A stretch of 64,000 nt of DNA from Entonaema liquescens (lineage: Eukaryota; Ascomycota; Sordariomycetes; Xylariales; Xylariaceae). The notes below the pieces were generated by a model. It had not been told where the DNA came from. It did no database searches and saw only the letters and a program-made list of their open reading frames with translations. A program made the position numbers and the translations under genes. Below, piece after piece: positions 1 through 10,900 of this stretch (its first letter is position 1; every line of letters begins with the position of its first letter). The stretch covers positions 744,001-808,000 of the forward strand of contig CADCSX010000002.1 of the NCBI GenBank assembly GCA_902805475.1, given 5' to 3'.

Positions 1-246
1 GTCTACTATGTCGTCTGGGTATACGCTCTGCCACGATGGGGAGGATACAAGATCCGACCGGAGATAGTCAACCTCGACGACTCGGGCATTACAACTCATA
101 GATTAGTTAAGGTACCCCTGACCGAAGTGGACAAATGGGATGAGGAACACGATGAGGCTGGGCATCTGAGACGGAGACATGTCGTTGCTTCAGAGAGGTC
201 TTCTCAAGGGGAAGATGGTGCTAACGAGACTTCTAAGACTGTATAG
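1..246 (+). CDS. C-terminal end of an amino-acid permease-like membrane transporter (partial, 5' end outside the window)
   Basis: Frame 1 is open from the first base to a TAG at 244-246, giving the last 81 residues of a protein that starts left of the window. It begins inside a hydrophobic segment (VYYVVWVYALPRWGGY), followed by a charged, Ser/Glu-rich cytosolic tail (TEVDKWDEEHDEAGHLRRR). A final membrane helix ending in an LPRWGGYKIR-type sequence and then a polar tail resembles fungal permeases of the APC superfamily, in particular methionine-permease (MUP1)-like proteins. That family assignment is from memory of the tail pattern, and an MFS or other transporter cannot be excluded because no diagnostic domain is inside the window. 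Confidence 0.5.
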   Translation, partial: VYYVVWVYALPRWGGYKIRPEIVNLDDSGITTHRLVKVPLTEVDKWDEEHDEAGHLRRRHVVASERSSQGEDGANETSKTV

Positions 247-907
247 ACTGTTGGATTTGCGCTGTCTTCGTTTAGTAGTTAAGTTTTATATGAACGCTAG
301 AAGCACAGTACGGAAACAGTCTTACAGTATGTAGACGCCTAATTAATTATTATACGCACACATACCGGACTTGAGTGGTGTGCTTGCTCTTGATGGTACC
401 TCATAAACACCTATTGTTATATTGTAGCGATTTTGTCGATCGTGTTAGCCCCTTTTCAAGGGACGTAAGGTTAAGGGGATAAACCCAACTTGACCCAGTG
501 ACGATTACCCCTATTTCATATTAGACTCTAGGGCTCTTCTATGTCACTATGGACAACTCCGTGTAATCCAGACCGATTATAATACCATAGCCATAACGGC
601 GGTCGATATCGTAACTATTAATAGCCCTTTCTGATCTTGGTCTTGGAACTGTATAGGGGTAGGTAATAGACTAACACGACAGTATGTGGCTAAGCCAAAG
701 TACTTGAAACTCAGTCTAAATCTATGGTATTATTAATTGCAAATTCTGTTGTAAGTTATTGATATCTACCTAGGTAATTATTAGGGCGATTCATATCCAG
801 TCAATGATCGCTGAACATGTACTCGCGGTAGTTCGTCATTCATGTCGATAAGCCGCCTAGAGACAACACTCTTTGACCAATGCTTAGTTTTGTCCACGGC
901 CGTCTGT
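247..907. other. Intergenic, no gene seen (convergent 3' flanks)
   Basis: About 660 bp lie between the 3' end of the permease (+) and the 3' end of the tyrosinase (-). All frames are broken, composition is moderately AT-rich, and no RNA gene or repeat was recognised. It must contain the 3' UTRs of both convergent genes. Confidence 0.6.
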
Positions 908-2419
908 TTATAAATATGTATAGCAGAATGGTCCATCGTGGGTACTCATCAACTCCCTCATCTTAATTGGACCGCCACCGGCATATCCAAGATCGACTAT
1001 GTCGTCTAGAGTTGTGTCGGGTGACGGCGGGTTATTCAAAAGGTACCTGTTCCTGAGATGGCATCCCGTCGGTTCTTGTAATCCAGAGCCTGCCATGTCC
1101 ACCATACCAAATCAATCATTCCGTGGTGAAGGTAAAAGACCGGCTCGCCTGGAGAGACGAAGACGTCGTCAGCAGGGTCGCCACCGACGGTGTAGTGACC
1201 ACCGCCGTGCACGCCGATGGATCCCGAACCAGGGACGCCTTGCATAACCATCTGGAAGTCCCCAACGTTTTTGTTCTTGAGAATTAGGTTGATGACGGAG
1301 GTGGCGTTTGCGTATGCAGAGTTGACAGCGGCGGAAATGTCTCGCTTCAAGCATCGTGGATTGTATTCCAATCCGGTTCCCGTAAGAACGGAGCCATTAT
1401 TCAACGGGAGGCTTACGGGGCCCAAGTTGACTTGCATATCCTTGAACGGCCCGGAAGTAACACATCCTCCTCCAGTACCAGCGGGTAGGTAAACCGGAGC
1501 ATAGTCGCCAAGAGTTAGAGTGATGGGACCTTTGTTAGCAATAGACTCGCCATTTCCGGACATGCTATACGCGCTTCCATCGAAAATTGGCGATGAGGCT
1601 GGATCTTTCGCGTATAAAGCCCAGTTCCAATACCTGGCGCGCGTTAGTGTAAGATTCCAAGTTACCAGCGAGGATTGCTTACGGTTGAGAACCCGTATAG
1701 CCACATTCGTTTTTGAGAGCTTGCTCGTAATTATACACGAACCACCGATGCCACGCTAGAAAGGTCCCCTTATACATCGCCAGCTGTTAGCCAAATCGTG
1801 AAACTAGCTTCCGCTTGCCAAGTGGAGTACTTACAGAGTAGTGGATGTTTGGCGTCTGGATAATGTGAGTAGCTACGAAGTCGTCATACCGCGATTTAGC
1901 GCCAGGAGCTACGCTAGCAGGAGTTTTCGCCGGTAACGATTGTAAACACTAGATTAAACGAAGAGTTAGTATATAGAAATGCTTCGACAACTTCATTACA
2001 TATCTTAAGCGAATCATGGATGTTATAAGCTTCAAAATCAGTTGATCTTGATGTTCTAACCCCTGAGATCGTCCATAATAAAGAGAAAGGGTTCATAGTA
2101 CGTACGAGTACGGCGTCGGTATAGGCCTTACGCTCTTTTTTACTTAAAGAGCCCCTGAAAACAAATTTAGCTTCGAAAAGTAAAGATGAGTTTCTTGTTT
2201 CACATACCATGGGCGACGCACCGTGAGGTTATCACGAGTGCATGCTTGTCCTCTCTTCTCAGCGGTAGTAGTTCTATCATCCAAGATATCCTCCTGCGTC
2301 GATCTTGCCTGTTCTATCAGGTTCTCTAGCTCCGTAAGTGATTCGGAGTTTGTGTCGGTAGTCGGGGCTGCTACGGCCCTCGCGAGCAGCAGAGCGTATG
2401 TCAAGCGACGAATAAGCAT
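908..2419 (-). CDS. Tyrosinase (common central domain), five exons, frame break near the C-terminus
   Basis: Copper-dependent phenol oxidase of the fungal tyrosinase family, probably secreted. Exons on the minus strand by splice sites and homology: 2419-2208, 2154-2106, 1948-1835, 1768-1683 and 1633 onward. The first 18 or so residues form a signal peptide (MLIRRLTYALLLARAVAA). The CuA region has its three histidines in THIIQTPNIHYS and GTFLAWHRW (about residues 114-134). The CuB region has HGGGH at about 296 and LHHGMIDLVWW at about 323, so both copper sites look intact. The frame meets TGA at 1036-1038 (352 aa), just before a typical family C-terminus (LNNPPSPDTTLDDIVDLGY, then a GPFCY motif) that is present one frame over and ends at 908. 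The break sits at an A4/T4 run at 1038-1041. It may be a natural truncation or a one-base sequence error. Confidence 0.85.
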
Positions 2420-3784
2420 AGTGGGTGGAGGGAGCTATTTGAGTTCAAGTGAGGACGGGATATTAGACTGGCTAGTCTATAGTCAATGCGTATTTACACA
2501 GACAACCGTACAATCTACTCCTAAGCGATCATGGTAAATATAGATGATGACATTCGATTACGGGCAAGATCTGCGAATTTATAGATATTCCCTATCCCCT
2601 CTTCACCATGCATTCGTCCGTCGAAAGATACTTCGTGGCACCGTAAAAAGACCAAAGGCTTACCCTTAAGAGGCTCACCTAATGCATTTCGGTTACACAT
2701 GTATATTGGAATACTACTCCATCTTAACGGAAAATGGTCTAGATCACTGCAGACTATCTTAGCTTTTCATAACTACTGCACTATGCTATTATCCCGTGGT
2801 GAAGACAGGAGTACATCTCACGAAACCGAATCTATCCGTTGTTTAAGCCAATCGGATTAGCAACCAACCCCAGCTGCCCTAGCTATTTGAATCCCAGTAC
2901 CATGGGAATAGTCCGGTCCATATCAATCAGCCCTACTAGTGGCCACCGGACTCACTTACCATTAGCGGACTAGGCGAGAGATGCGTCAAAAGCTGATAAA
3001 GTCTACGCCAACTCATTAATAACATTAGTCTCCCCTCTAGTAGGCTTGGGATTACCCGGATTTGTTGGTGATGCTGTCAGACTTAGTTTCCGTCTTCGAA
3101 CCAACATCTGAGATATCATGTTAGGATGATCATATTGCTGTTGGTTGCCCTGTGATGTAGTTTATAGATGCCGAAATATTCATCCAACTATCACCCGAGG
3201 TAAAATCTCAATATTATATAACTTATTTAAACGAAGTATAATATTCTCGAAGAGATAATATATCGTGCCATAATAAAATTAGGGGCCACCCGGGCTGCAG
3301 GCCAGAATGCACATGTTACCATTCTACAGGGCTGACCCGGAGTCTGGGAAGTTTACGTGCGTGAAGCTATGCAGACCTCCAGTGGCTATTTAAGCATAAT
3401 ATACGATTGCGGGCACCTTGGCACAGCCGCGTCGCTTATATTAGTTCCTTTCCGCGCACGCCGTCGTTTGATTGCCCCAGTTTTTAAGGGGCCGGCGCCG
3501 TTGTGTAATCCAATCCGAATTCCCCGGCGGCACACGATACTTATCATGCTATTGCCAGGGCCCTGTCAAGAGGTCTGAGCAAAATTTGAGCTCCTTCCCG
3601 CAACAGAAGTTCGCTCGTGTTCTAGCGATTCTAGGCTCAGCTAGATTGCAGATGAACCGGAATAAACATGTGTTAGAAATACCATAGATATATATACACT
3701 CCGAGTAGTCAATGAGTAATCTGAATCTAAGGTGTGTAATTTTCGACCATTTTTTTGCTGGGAAACCAATGCCCAACCTCGATC
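2420..3784. other. Divergent intergenic region, no gene supported
   Basis: This 1.36-kb gap separates the divergent tyrosinase and rhodopsin-domain genes and so holds both promoters. The central part is AT-leaning with stops in all frames; 3285-3600 is more GC-rich with short open frames but no recognisable protein. No tRNA, repeat or palindrome was noticed. Confidence 0.5.
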
Positions 3785-5217
3785 ATGTCGGCCGCTATAC
3801 TCCCCCTACCCGGTGCGGATCAACCCGATGAAAATCGAGGGCCCCAGATCGCTGGGGCTGTAGTGTCGACGACGATAGCTGCGCTGATCGTCGTTTGCGC
3901 AAGGATGTTTGTCCGCCTACGAATGACTCGAAGCATGGGAATAGATGTACGCAGCAAAAGGTTGACCCCTTTAAGTATTATTATACTGACTGGCTTTAGG
4001 ACTACGTTATGCTTGCGGCTATGGTACGGAAATATCTCGCATCGTTAAAAATAGGAGGCTGACTTGGTCTTAGCTGCTGTCTCTTATTGGAATGGGAATT
4101 GTCATCGCCCAAGTTCACTACGGAGCAGGTCGCCACGCTGCATATCTCGATTCCGACGTAAATAGATTTGGCCTCAAGTTGAATTTTATCTCGCAACCAA
4201 TATACCTATGGGCCATTCCAATGGTAAAGGTATCAGTTGGCTTCTTCTTGATTCGCATCAGCCCGTCCGTCTTTTACAAACGAATTCTACAAGGCGTCAT
4301 GGTATTCCTCATGGCGTACACTTTTGTGTGCTTTATGACCGTAATGCTACAATGCAAAAATCTGGCGGTCCTTTGGGATTCTCGCATTCAGACAACATGC
4401 TGGTCCCAGACTACCCTTCAGGGGTTGAGTTACGCAAACTCGAGTATGTCTTGTCTTGCAATCCCTCCCCATTCTTGCTTATATAGAGTTCATACTAACT
4501 AATTGGTGAAGCCGTCAATATAGTCACGGATATATTCTTCGCGCTCCTCCCTATTCCAATGCTCTGGAATGTCAAGATCAATGCTCGTACCAAGGCTTCG
4601 CTTATATGTGTCCTTGGTCTCGGTGTCTTGTAAGCCCCTTGTTGCCATTGAGTATTACTCCTTAACCTAATATCCTTAAAGTGCCTGCTCCGCAGCTATT
4701 GTCAAAGCTGCCTTTATTTCGAACTACGGAAAAACGGGTGACTTTCTATGGGACTCAGCGAATTTGACTATATGGATCGCGTGAGTTGCGAGCTCTAGGT
4801 ATCTAAGAGAAATAGCACTAATATCTATCTCACATCAGAGCCGAAACAAACACAGGAATCATCGCGGCGTGTCTACCATGCATTAAACCAATGTTCAAGA
4901 CTATCCTCGACAGCTCTCTTCGATACGGATCCTCCCGCAAGAAGGACGCATACGACCTCCGCGATTACGCTCATGGTACAGGCCATAAGGGATCTAAATA
5001 TTTAAACTCCCAAACAAGAACGGAGATCGACGCTCGACGAGTGGCTGTTCCGAACAGCTTAGCGGATAATATAAGTGAGGAGAGTATCTTGACGCAAAAG
5101 GCGAACGGGATTACCAAGACAACTGTTGTAACAATTGACCGAAGCGTCGATGAGCGCGGGGAGTCCTCAGGGTGGCAGAAAGACTATCCCGAGCGGGTAG
5201 TTGAAGATAGATTGTAG
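3785..5217 (+). CDS. Pth11-like integral membrane protein (fungal rhodopsin domain)
   Basis: Seven-helix membrane protein of the fungal rhodopsin-domain (Pth11-like/SAT4) family, putative receptors whose ligands are mostly unknown. Six exons restore one 383-aa frame: 3785-3946, 4000-4023 (only 24 nt), 4074-4443, 4512-4629, 4682-4780 and 4839-5217, all with GT-AG introns of 50-68 nt. The N-terminus has the family signature of a PDENRGPQ segment before helix 1 and a VCARMFVRLRMTR loop. Later family marks are GMGIVIAQVHYGAGRH, a VNIVTDIFFALLPIPMLWNV helix and an ETNTGIIAACLPCIKP helix. A polar tail of about 100 residues follows. The ATG at 3785 (gatcATGtc) was preferred to the in-frame ATG at 3755, which would add ten residues. 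No damage is seen. Confidence 0.85.
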
Positions 5218-5642
5218 CCAACTTGGCAATTGTATAGTAAGGGAGGTATAATAATGCATTAATTACCCAGCAGGTTCGTCTTTTTAACCAATCGATTACC
5301 ATAATTGACAACGAATTAATCGCCTTAGGGGCCATCAATACATATACCTAACAACCGTATTTCCAAATCCTAGCAGTCCAGAGAAGAATGTTAGAACTAG
5401 TACTACGCAACTTTATAGTGCTAATATAAAAATGGGATCAAATGATGCCTATGTCGAAGACCCCTTGCCTAATAAGAGCTGAATGAAATCGCCGGTAGCA
5501 GGATCTGCAAGATTAAGTTTTATGGGTCAGATTTCCACCCCCTGTTTGAGTCTCTACATTGTGAAAGGTGCATATCCATTATATTCTTCACTCCGCCCTC
5601 ACATGCCACGATACTGTTCAAGTCCATGTAAAAATAATTTGC
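5218..5642. other. Intergenic, no gene seen
   Basis: About 425 bp between the receptor gene and the tRNA. It is AT-rich with broken frames; nothing beyond the presumed receptor 3' UTR was recognised. Confidence 0.5.
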
Positions 5643-5648
5643 AAAAAA
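5643..5648 (-). terminator. RNA polymerase III T-run terminator of the tRNA-His gene
   Basis: Immediately 3' of the tRNA on the minus strand is a run of six T (AAAAAA on the + strand), the usual Pol III termination signal, starting two bases past the discriminator base. Confidence 0.8.
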
Positions 5649-5649
5649 T

Positions 5650-5740
5650 TGGCGGTACTGGGAATCGAACCCAGGTCTACACGGTATCAGTATATCTGCA
5701 CATCCACAACGTGTTGTACTATCCACTATACTATACCACC
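5650..5740 (-). tRNA. tRNA-His (anticodon GTG) with a short intron
   Basis: On the minus strand a complete cloverleaf can be drawn. The acceptor stem is GGTGGTA/TACCGCC (5740-5734 with 5657-5651, one G-T pair). The D stem is GTAT/GTAC, the anticodon stem ACACG/CGTGT, and the T arm CTGGG-TTCGATT-CCCAG, with discriminator A at 5650. The anticodon stem only closes if about 19 nt just 3' of the anticodon are treated as an intron, the canonical position for eukaryotic tRNA introns. The spliced tRNA is about 72 nt. The loop begins TTGTGG, giving anticodon GTG (histidine). Without the intron the variable region would be an implausible 23 nt. Confidence 0.85.
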
Positions 5741-6998
5741 CAAGTGGTCAATGCTCAGCGCTTGATTTTTTAACTTATAAACCTGTTTTCATCAAGAGAA
5801 GATGAGCGTACAGTTATGTATTCGTACCTCAACAGGTATTCACTTATAGTCAAAACATATTTACTGATCGGAATTCGTGATATGTTTTATTAGGCACCAT
5901 ACCCAAGGAAGATATATTTAGACGGACTGTTTTCTAATCATTTCTGTGATCGCTATGTTATCGTAGGGTGGGTCCTCAAGTCTGCTAAAGCCAAGCTGAA
6001 GTACGGCGTCACTATCTCAATCAATCGCAATGACAAAGAAAAACGGAAGAAATGCTAAAGATATTTTTCTACTAAGTAATTATTCTCACTTGTTTTTTAA
6101 GGTAATAGGTGTTATGAATGTCTTAATAGGAATTAAGAACTACGTTCGTTAAATTAAATTTACTCTCATATTATATTAACGTCCCCTTGAATAGTTTCTT
6201 TATAAGTGTCTTAGTTACTCATGCTTCATTTAAATTTATATAGTACTTTCAAGTCAAAATCAACAGCCAAAGAGCTAAGCATATAATAAACGGAAAAGGA
6301 ACATATGGCCACATACAGAAATACCCAATACACATTCATGAAGCCTGGTCCCTAATGATGATGGTTGATCGAAACGTTGCCACACCCGATGATCACTTAT
6401 TTCGATGAATACTGGTGGAGCTAAATTACAACTCGGTTCTTCTCTGCAGTTAATGACTAGAAGCTCCAATCTCAGGTTATCGACGTTGTTGCCCTCAAAC
6501 TAAGATCTACTCATTATATGAGTATTCTTATCTAGAGATATCCGTAAGTAACGATATTTCGTAGCCAGTGAGATCTACGCCTATACCTAGGAAACAAAAC
6601 AAAACCTCCAATAACGAATAGTAAACACCATATGGAGGGGCGTTGTAGAATATGACGAATCAATTTTTAAACGTGTAACGAAGGAGCGTGCGTTGCAACG
6701 GAAACTTGCAGATGCAGCAACTCTGCAAACGCCTTGCATGTCCCCTCACCATGGTAACCAAACGCCGATATGCCTTCTTTGAACTTTTGTCACCTGGGAG
6801 ACCGGTAACTTGGCCTATTTAAGTGGCAGCCTTGCGGGTCCGTTTGGTATTTCTAATTGACCTCGAATATCCTTCAAGCTTTTTCGACGATAGGCACCTC
6901 TGGCTGGTTATCTTTTCTGCAACCTCAATTCTACCCTCACAAACCCACTTCACTATCCTGACGGGGACGCTGGCCACCGTCAGCCAAAGAACAACAAA
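5741..6998. other. Intergenic, AT-rich, no gene supported
   Basis: About 1.26 kb upstream of both the tRNA-His gene (-) and the C2H2 gene (+). AT-rich with only short open frames of unlikely composition. The final 200 bp before 6999 is the presumed promoter and 5' UTR of the zinc-finger gene. Confidence 0.5.
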
Positions 6999-7971
6999 AT
7001 GTCGTGGACATGCGGAGCTTGCTGGCGGAAATTCACCACCTGGCAAGGTAGAGAGAGACATATGGATGTACTGGATCATTGGACGCCTGAATATGAGTGC
7101 GACACTTGCTCTCAATTCTTCGACTCCCGCAGCGCTGCTATCAATCATATGAACGCAAAGAATCACTGGACCTATGGATGCAGTATCTGTGTCGAAACAT
7201 ATCCCACTGAAGAACAGGTGGCAGAGCACGAGATAGAAGATCATTTCTATTGCAGTGATTGTGACCGATATTTCGATACTTACAATGGTATCAAGATGGT
7301 AAGTCGGCCAAACCATTATCACGATCGATATGGCGCATTGCTGGTATCATTCTTTAGGTTCCAGGAGCTGACGCAAAATCCTTGGTAGCATCTTAACTCA
7401 CGCATCCATCGCGGCGTCACCATGAAGTGCCCTTTCTGCGCAAAGTACTTCGTATCCGCCGGTGGTCTTTCGGATCATTTAGAGGCAGGAAGCTGTCCGC
7501 AAGCGTCATTCCTCAATCGAGACGAGATATATAAGCTCGTCAGAAGCAAGGATTCCAATGGTCTCGTCTCCAAGAAGCTACTCGGTTGGAAAGATACTAC
7601 CCAGTACGAGGCCACGGACGAAGCATGGAATGGATACGCCTTCGAGTGTTATTTCTGCCATCGCCAGTTCGGATCGCTTCATGCTCTAAACCAGCATCTT
7701 AGCTCGCCTATCCGTAAGTTATTAAGCTGATTTATTTAAAGGAAACTCATTGATAATACCTATAATCCTTACTGACATCCTACCACGTGTTACAGACCAG
7801 CAAAAATTATATCATTGCCCCAACCGGCCCAGCTGTGGACGCAACTTCACAACATTGGGTGCTCTTATGCGTCACCTAGAGAGCGAGAGTTGTGGATATA
7901 CCAAGTTCGAAAACGTGCAGAAGGCTGCTAAGACTATCATGGACCCTAACCGACTCCTCAGTTTTCGCTAA
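6999..7971 (+). CDS. C2H2-type zinc-finger protein
   Basis: Three exons, 6999-7298, 7389-7713 and 7796-7971, encode 266 residues. Introns are GTAAGT...TAG and GTAAGT...CAG. At least five Cys2-His2 units are visible. They begin with MSWTCGACWRKF and CDTCSQFFDSRSAAINHM, followed by a CSDCDRYFDTYNGIKM unit completed across intron 1 by HLNSRIH. Further units are CPFCAKYFVSAGGLSDHL, CYFCHRQFGSLHALNQHL and a final CPNRPSCGRNFTTLGALMRHL. This array with wide spacing is a conserved fungal family of unknown role, probably nucleic-acid binding and nuclear. The ATG at 6999 sits in a good context (acaaaATGtc) and starts directly at the first finger. Intact. Confidence 0.85.
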
Positions 7972-10900
7972 GAGTGTCAGTAATATCAAGGTAGTAGACT
8001 AGCTCTATCAGTCTACTTAAGGCATCTGAGATAGTCTTAAGCTACTTTAATGTGCTGAGTAAATGTTATTGGGAGAATCTATTCGCTAATGGTTGGGACT
8101 CTCGCCCCTTTTTGTTATCGTGGGTGCTGATCGTGGTATCGTATACTGTTACATGATCCTCCTACCTCGCTATTATCCTGTTCGTTGTCTCTATACCCTG
8201 TAGTAGGCGGACCAACAGTGTTAATAGGGTAGGAGAGATGTCGAGGTATACACTTCCAAGAGAGCCCTGTACCCCTATTTCCCGTGGTTGAGTTTGAGAG
8301 TTAAAAGTGTAACTAGCCTTAGGTTCCCACGTCCTACAAATTATCAAGCTAGTCCTACTATCCGAGAGAAGCATGGCGTTGGTACTTACCGCTGCCGTTA
8401 ATGGTGGGTTTCTAAGTATGGGTCCTACGATTTGTCGTCTGTAAGCATTGCAACCCCCTATTCTTGTAGTCCGTCTATCGAGTATGTGACAAGTCTCAAG
8501 ATTGTCTCTTAATCTCTATACTTCTAACCTGTACAATAGACGAATATTGATATTTTTGCTATCATGTCGCATTTTGGCAGACAAAAGCTAATCCTTCCAA
8601 CCAATCGACGCCGGCAATAGGGCCGATCTCAGTACCACCTCCCACATGCTCCGCCGACGCTATTGTAACTGGTCGATGCACAAACGCCTCACGCAGTGAC
8701 GAACAAAATAAACCGACCCAAGGGTCGCAGAGCTGTCAAAAAAGGGGATATGAGATTAAGTTGCCTTGGCACATCACGTACTGGGCCAATCGGTGGTAGA
8801 TGCCACCTGCGTAAACTCTCGTGGGGATGCTTCAGTCGTCCCAGTACCACTCGACCCGTACGTCCGCCTCAATTACGTGCCCGATGCGACGCAACCTCCG
8901 CAAATGATGCCAGCGCCGGGCAGTGACCACCTACCTAAAGTAGCAAGTATAACATGTGACTGGATCTGGACCGTTTCAAACTTATCTTGTATTAGGTTTC
9001 CCGTAAGATGTGCCGGGATCTGCATGGTCTGGTAGATGGTCCGGGATGCTCCGCGTTTTGTTACACATATCTTATGATTGAGTGTTTGAAGAAGGGGTCG
9101 AGATAGCCGGAGCATCATCGATCTGGTCGTAGGTATTGTATGTGGTAGTCACTTAATTTCTCATATTTCATAGGCCATTAGCATTGAGGTCTCAATAATA
9201 GCTAACTACACCGCAACCCTTCAAATGACATTCCCACCGCTGGATATTGGATATGGCGGGGTGCAGACACGAACCAAACCAATGATTGGTGACAAGAGTT
9301 CGGGCTGCTCTGGACTTTGGGTTCTGGATACGCTATGACCGCTCTTAAAGGTCTCATCCCTGAACGCACGTGGGCGGTAATGAATTACTTACCCTCGTTT
9401 AATACTGAATAGCTCTAAGGCTAGGCTCTTTTTGTACAAACACGGCTGGCTTTGCTTACGGCGTTCGCGAATGTGGATAGGATGCTCGGCAAGATAGGTA
9501 TCGTTTGTGTAAAATTCGTTGCCGAGTCTGTTGCTATTCCATACCATGACGATCCTTCACAAATTCTCCGACCCTATCCTCTCCCCCGGTAGCGGTGCTT
9601 GGCGAGTTGGTGACTGCAAACTGCGTACAATACAACTGCGCCGCAACCCAACATGAAAGTAAACCCTTCTTGTTTCCTTGCCTTGCCGTAACCATCGCGG
9701 CGGGTTTTGCACGCCTCAACCTGCAGGAGACTGATCCGATTTGCAGGATTTGCTTTTTAGGTCTAACTATAGGAACCTTCGGGGGAGAATTGGACCCGAA
9801 TGAGTTTATCGTAGCGAATGTAGTTTTATGTAGCAGACGTGTAACACCTGCATAGAAACAGGCCAATGTACGCTTTTGAAACTCGAGTATTGGTTTAACA
9901 CGTTTGAAAAAGCCGTCCAACATAGCAAGTCGGTCCTAAGCTGCACCACGAAGCCACCTAATCTTGAGGCGGTCGGTCAACCCGGGGGAGGATAGCATGC
10001 TTTAGTTTGCCTACCCCGACAAGCTAGGTTAATGGTTAGTCTTCTTGCATGGAGTTGACTCGCCATTGGAGATAATCTATGAGTAAACTTGAGACTTGAT
10101 CCGAAAGACTTCGAACGTGTTCCGTATTCTTAGGTCATTATTCCCTTACTGCTAGGTCAACCCAAGTACAATATCAATCTGTTAAAGACGACGCCTTATA
10201 ACTCGAGCCATCATTCCTAATTGGTTTTGGGATCCCACGGGAGGAGACTACTGTAGCACTCTACGTTCTGACCTGCATATTGTATGTAACCAGTGACCCC
10301 CAAGAGCTGGGATGACTAGGATCAGCGGGGAGAGCGGGCGGCAAAGGAAGCCGTACCTATCAAAGCTGACGGACACCCATCATCACAAACCTCGGCGGCT
10401 CTAGATATGACGTCCAACGAGCAAGGAAGAGGTTCCTCCAACATTTATTTCCTATGTAAGGAATATGCCATTTTCCATTTCTATCCAACGGTTTGTCCCG
10501 TAGTATGTAAGTGATACCCGAACGGCTGCATGCCCATTCAGCATGATTGAATATGACGAATATGGCGAATTGGTTGCTAGATGAAGTAGTGTTTGAACTA
10601 TTTGCGCGTGCGTATATAGTTACCTACAACTCTACGTAGGCGGATTATGATCCAATGTACTAGGAGGGAGGTAATATTTTGCTTTTTCCAAGGCAGTGGA
10701 ACATGCATCTATCTAATTGATACGATTCGTGCCTAAGTATATATCAGCTTAAGCCCGGTAAACGAGAGCGAAGCCAAATGCAGGTGGACTTGTTGGAAAC
10801 CTTCAAACTCGTTGATGCCCGAGGTTACTTTGTGACAAGTCTCCAAGTCTTTCTATCACAGTCTTCCATATCTTTCAGTCTAGCCTTGCAATTACTTTAT

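Noticed and set aside
5650..5740. tRNA with a long variable arm (Leu/Ser type)
   Set aside because: The extra bases form no arm, and the anticodon stem pairs perfectly only if they are an intron; the loop then reads GTG (His).
9534..9923. 129-codon minus-strand ORF
   Set aside because: It lies opposite a + strand open stretch, has a low-complexity basic composition and no recognisable motif.
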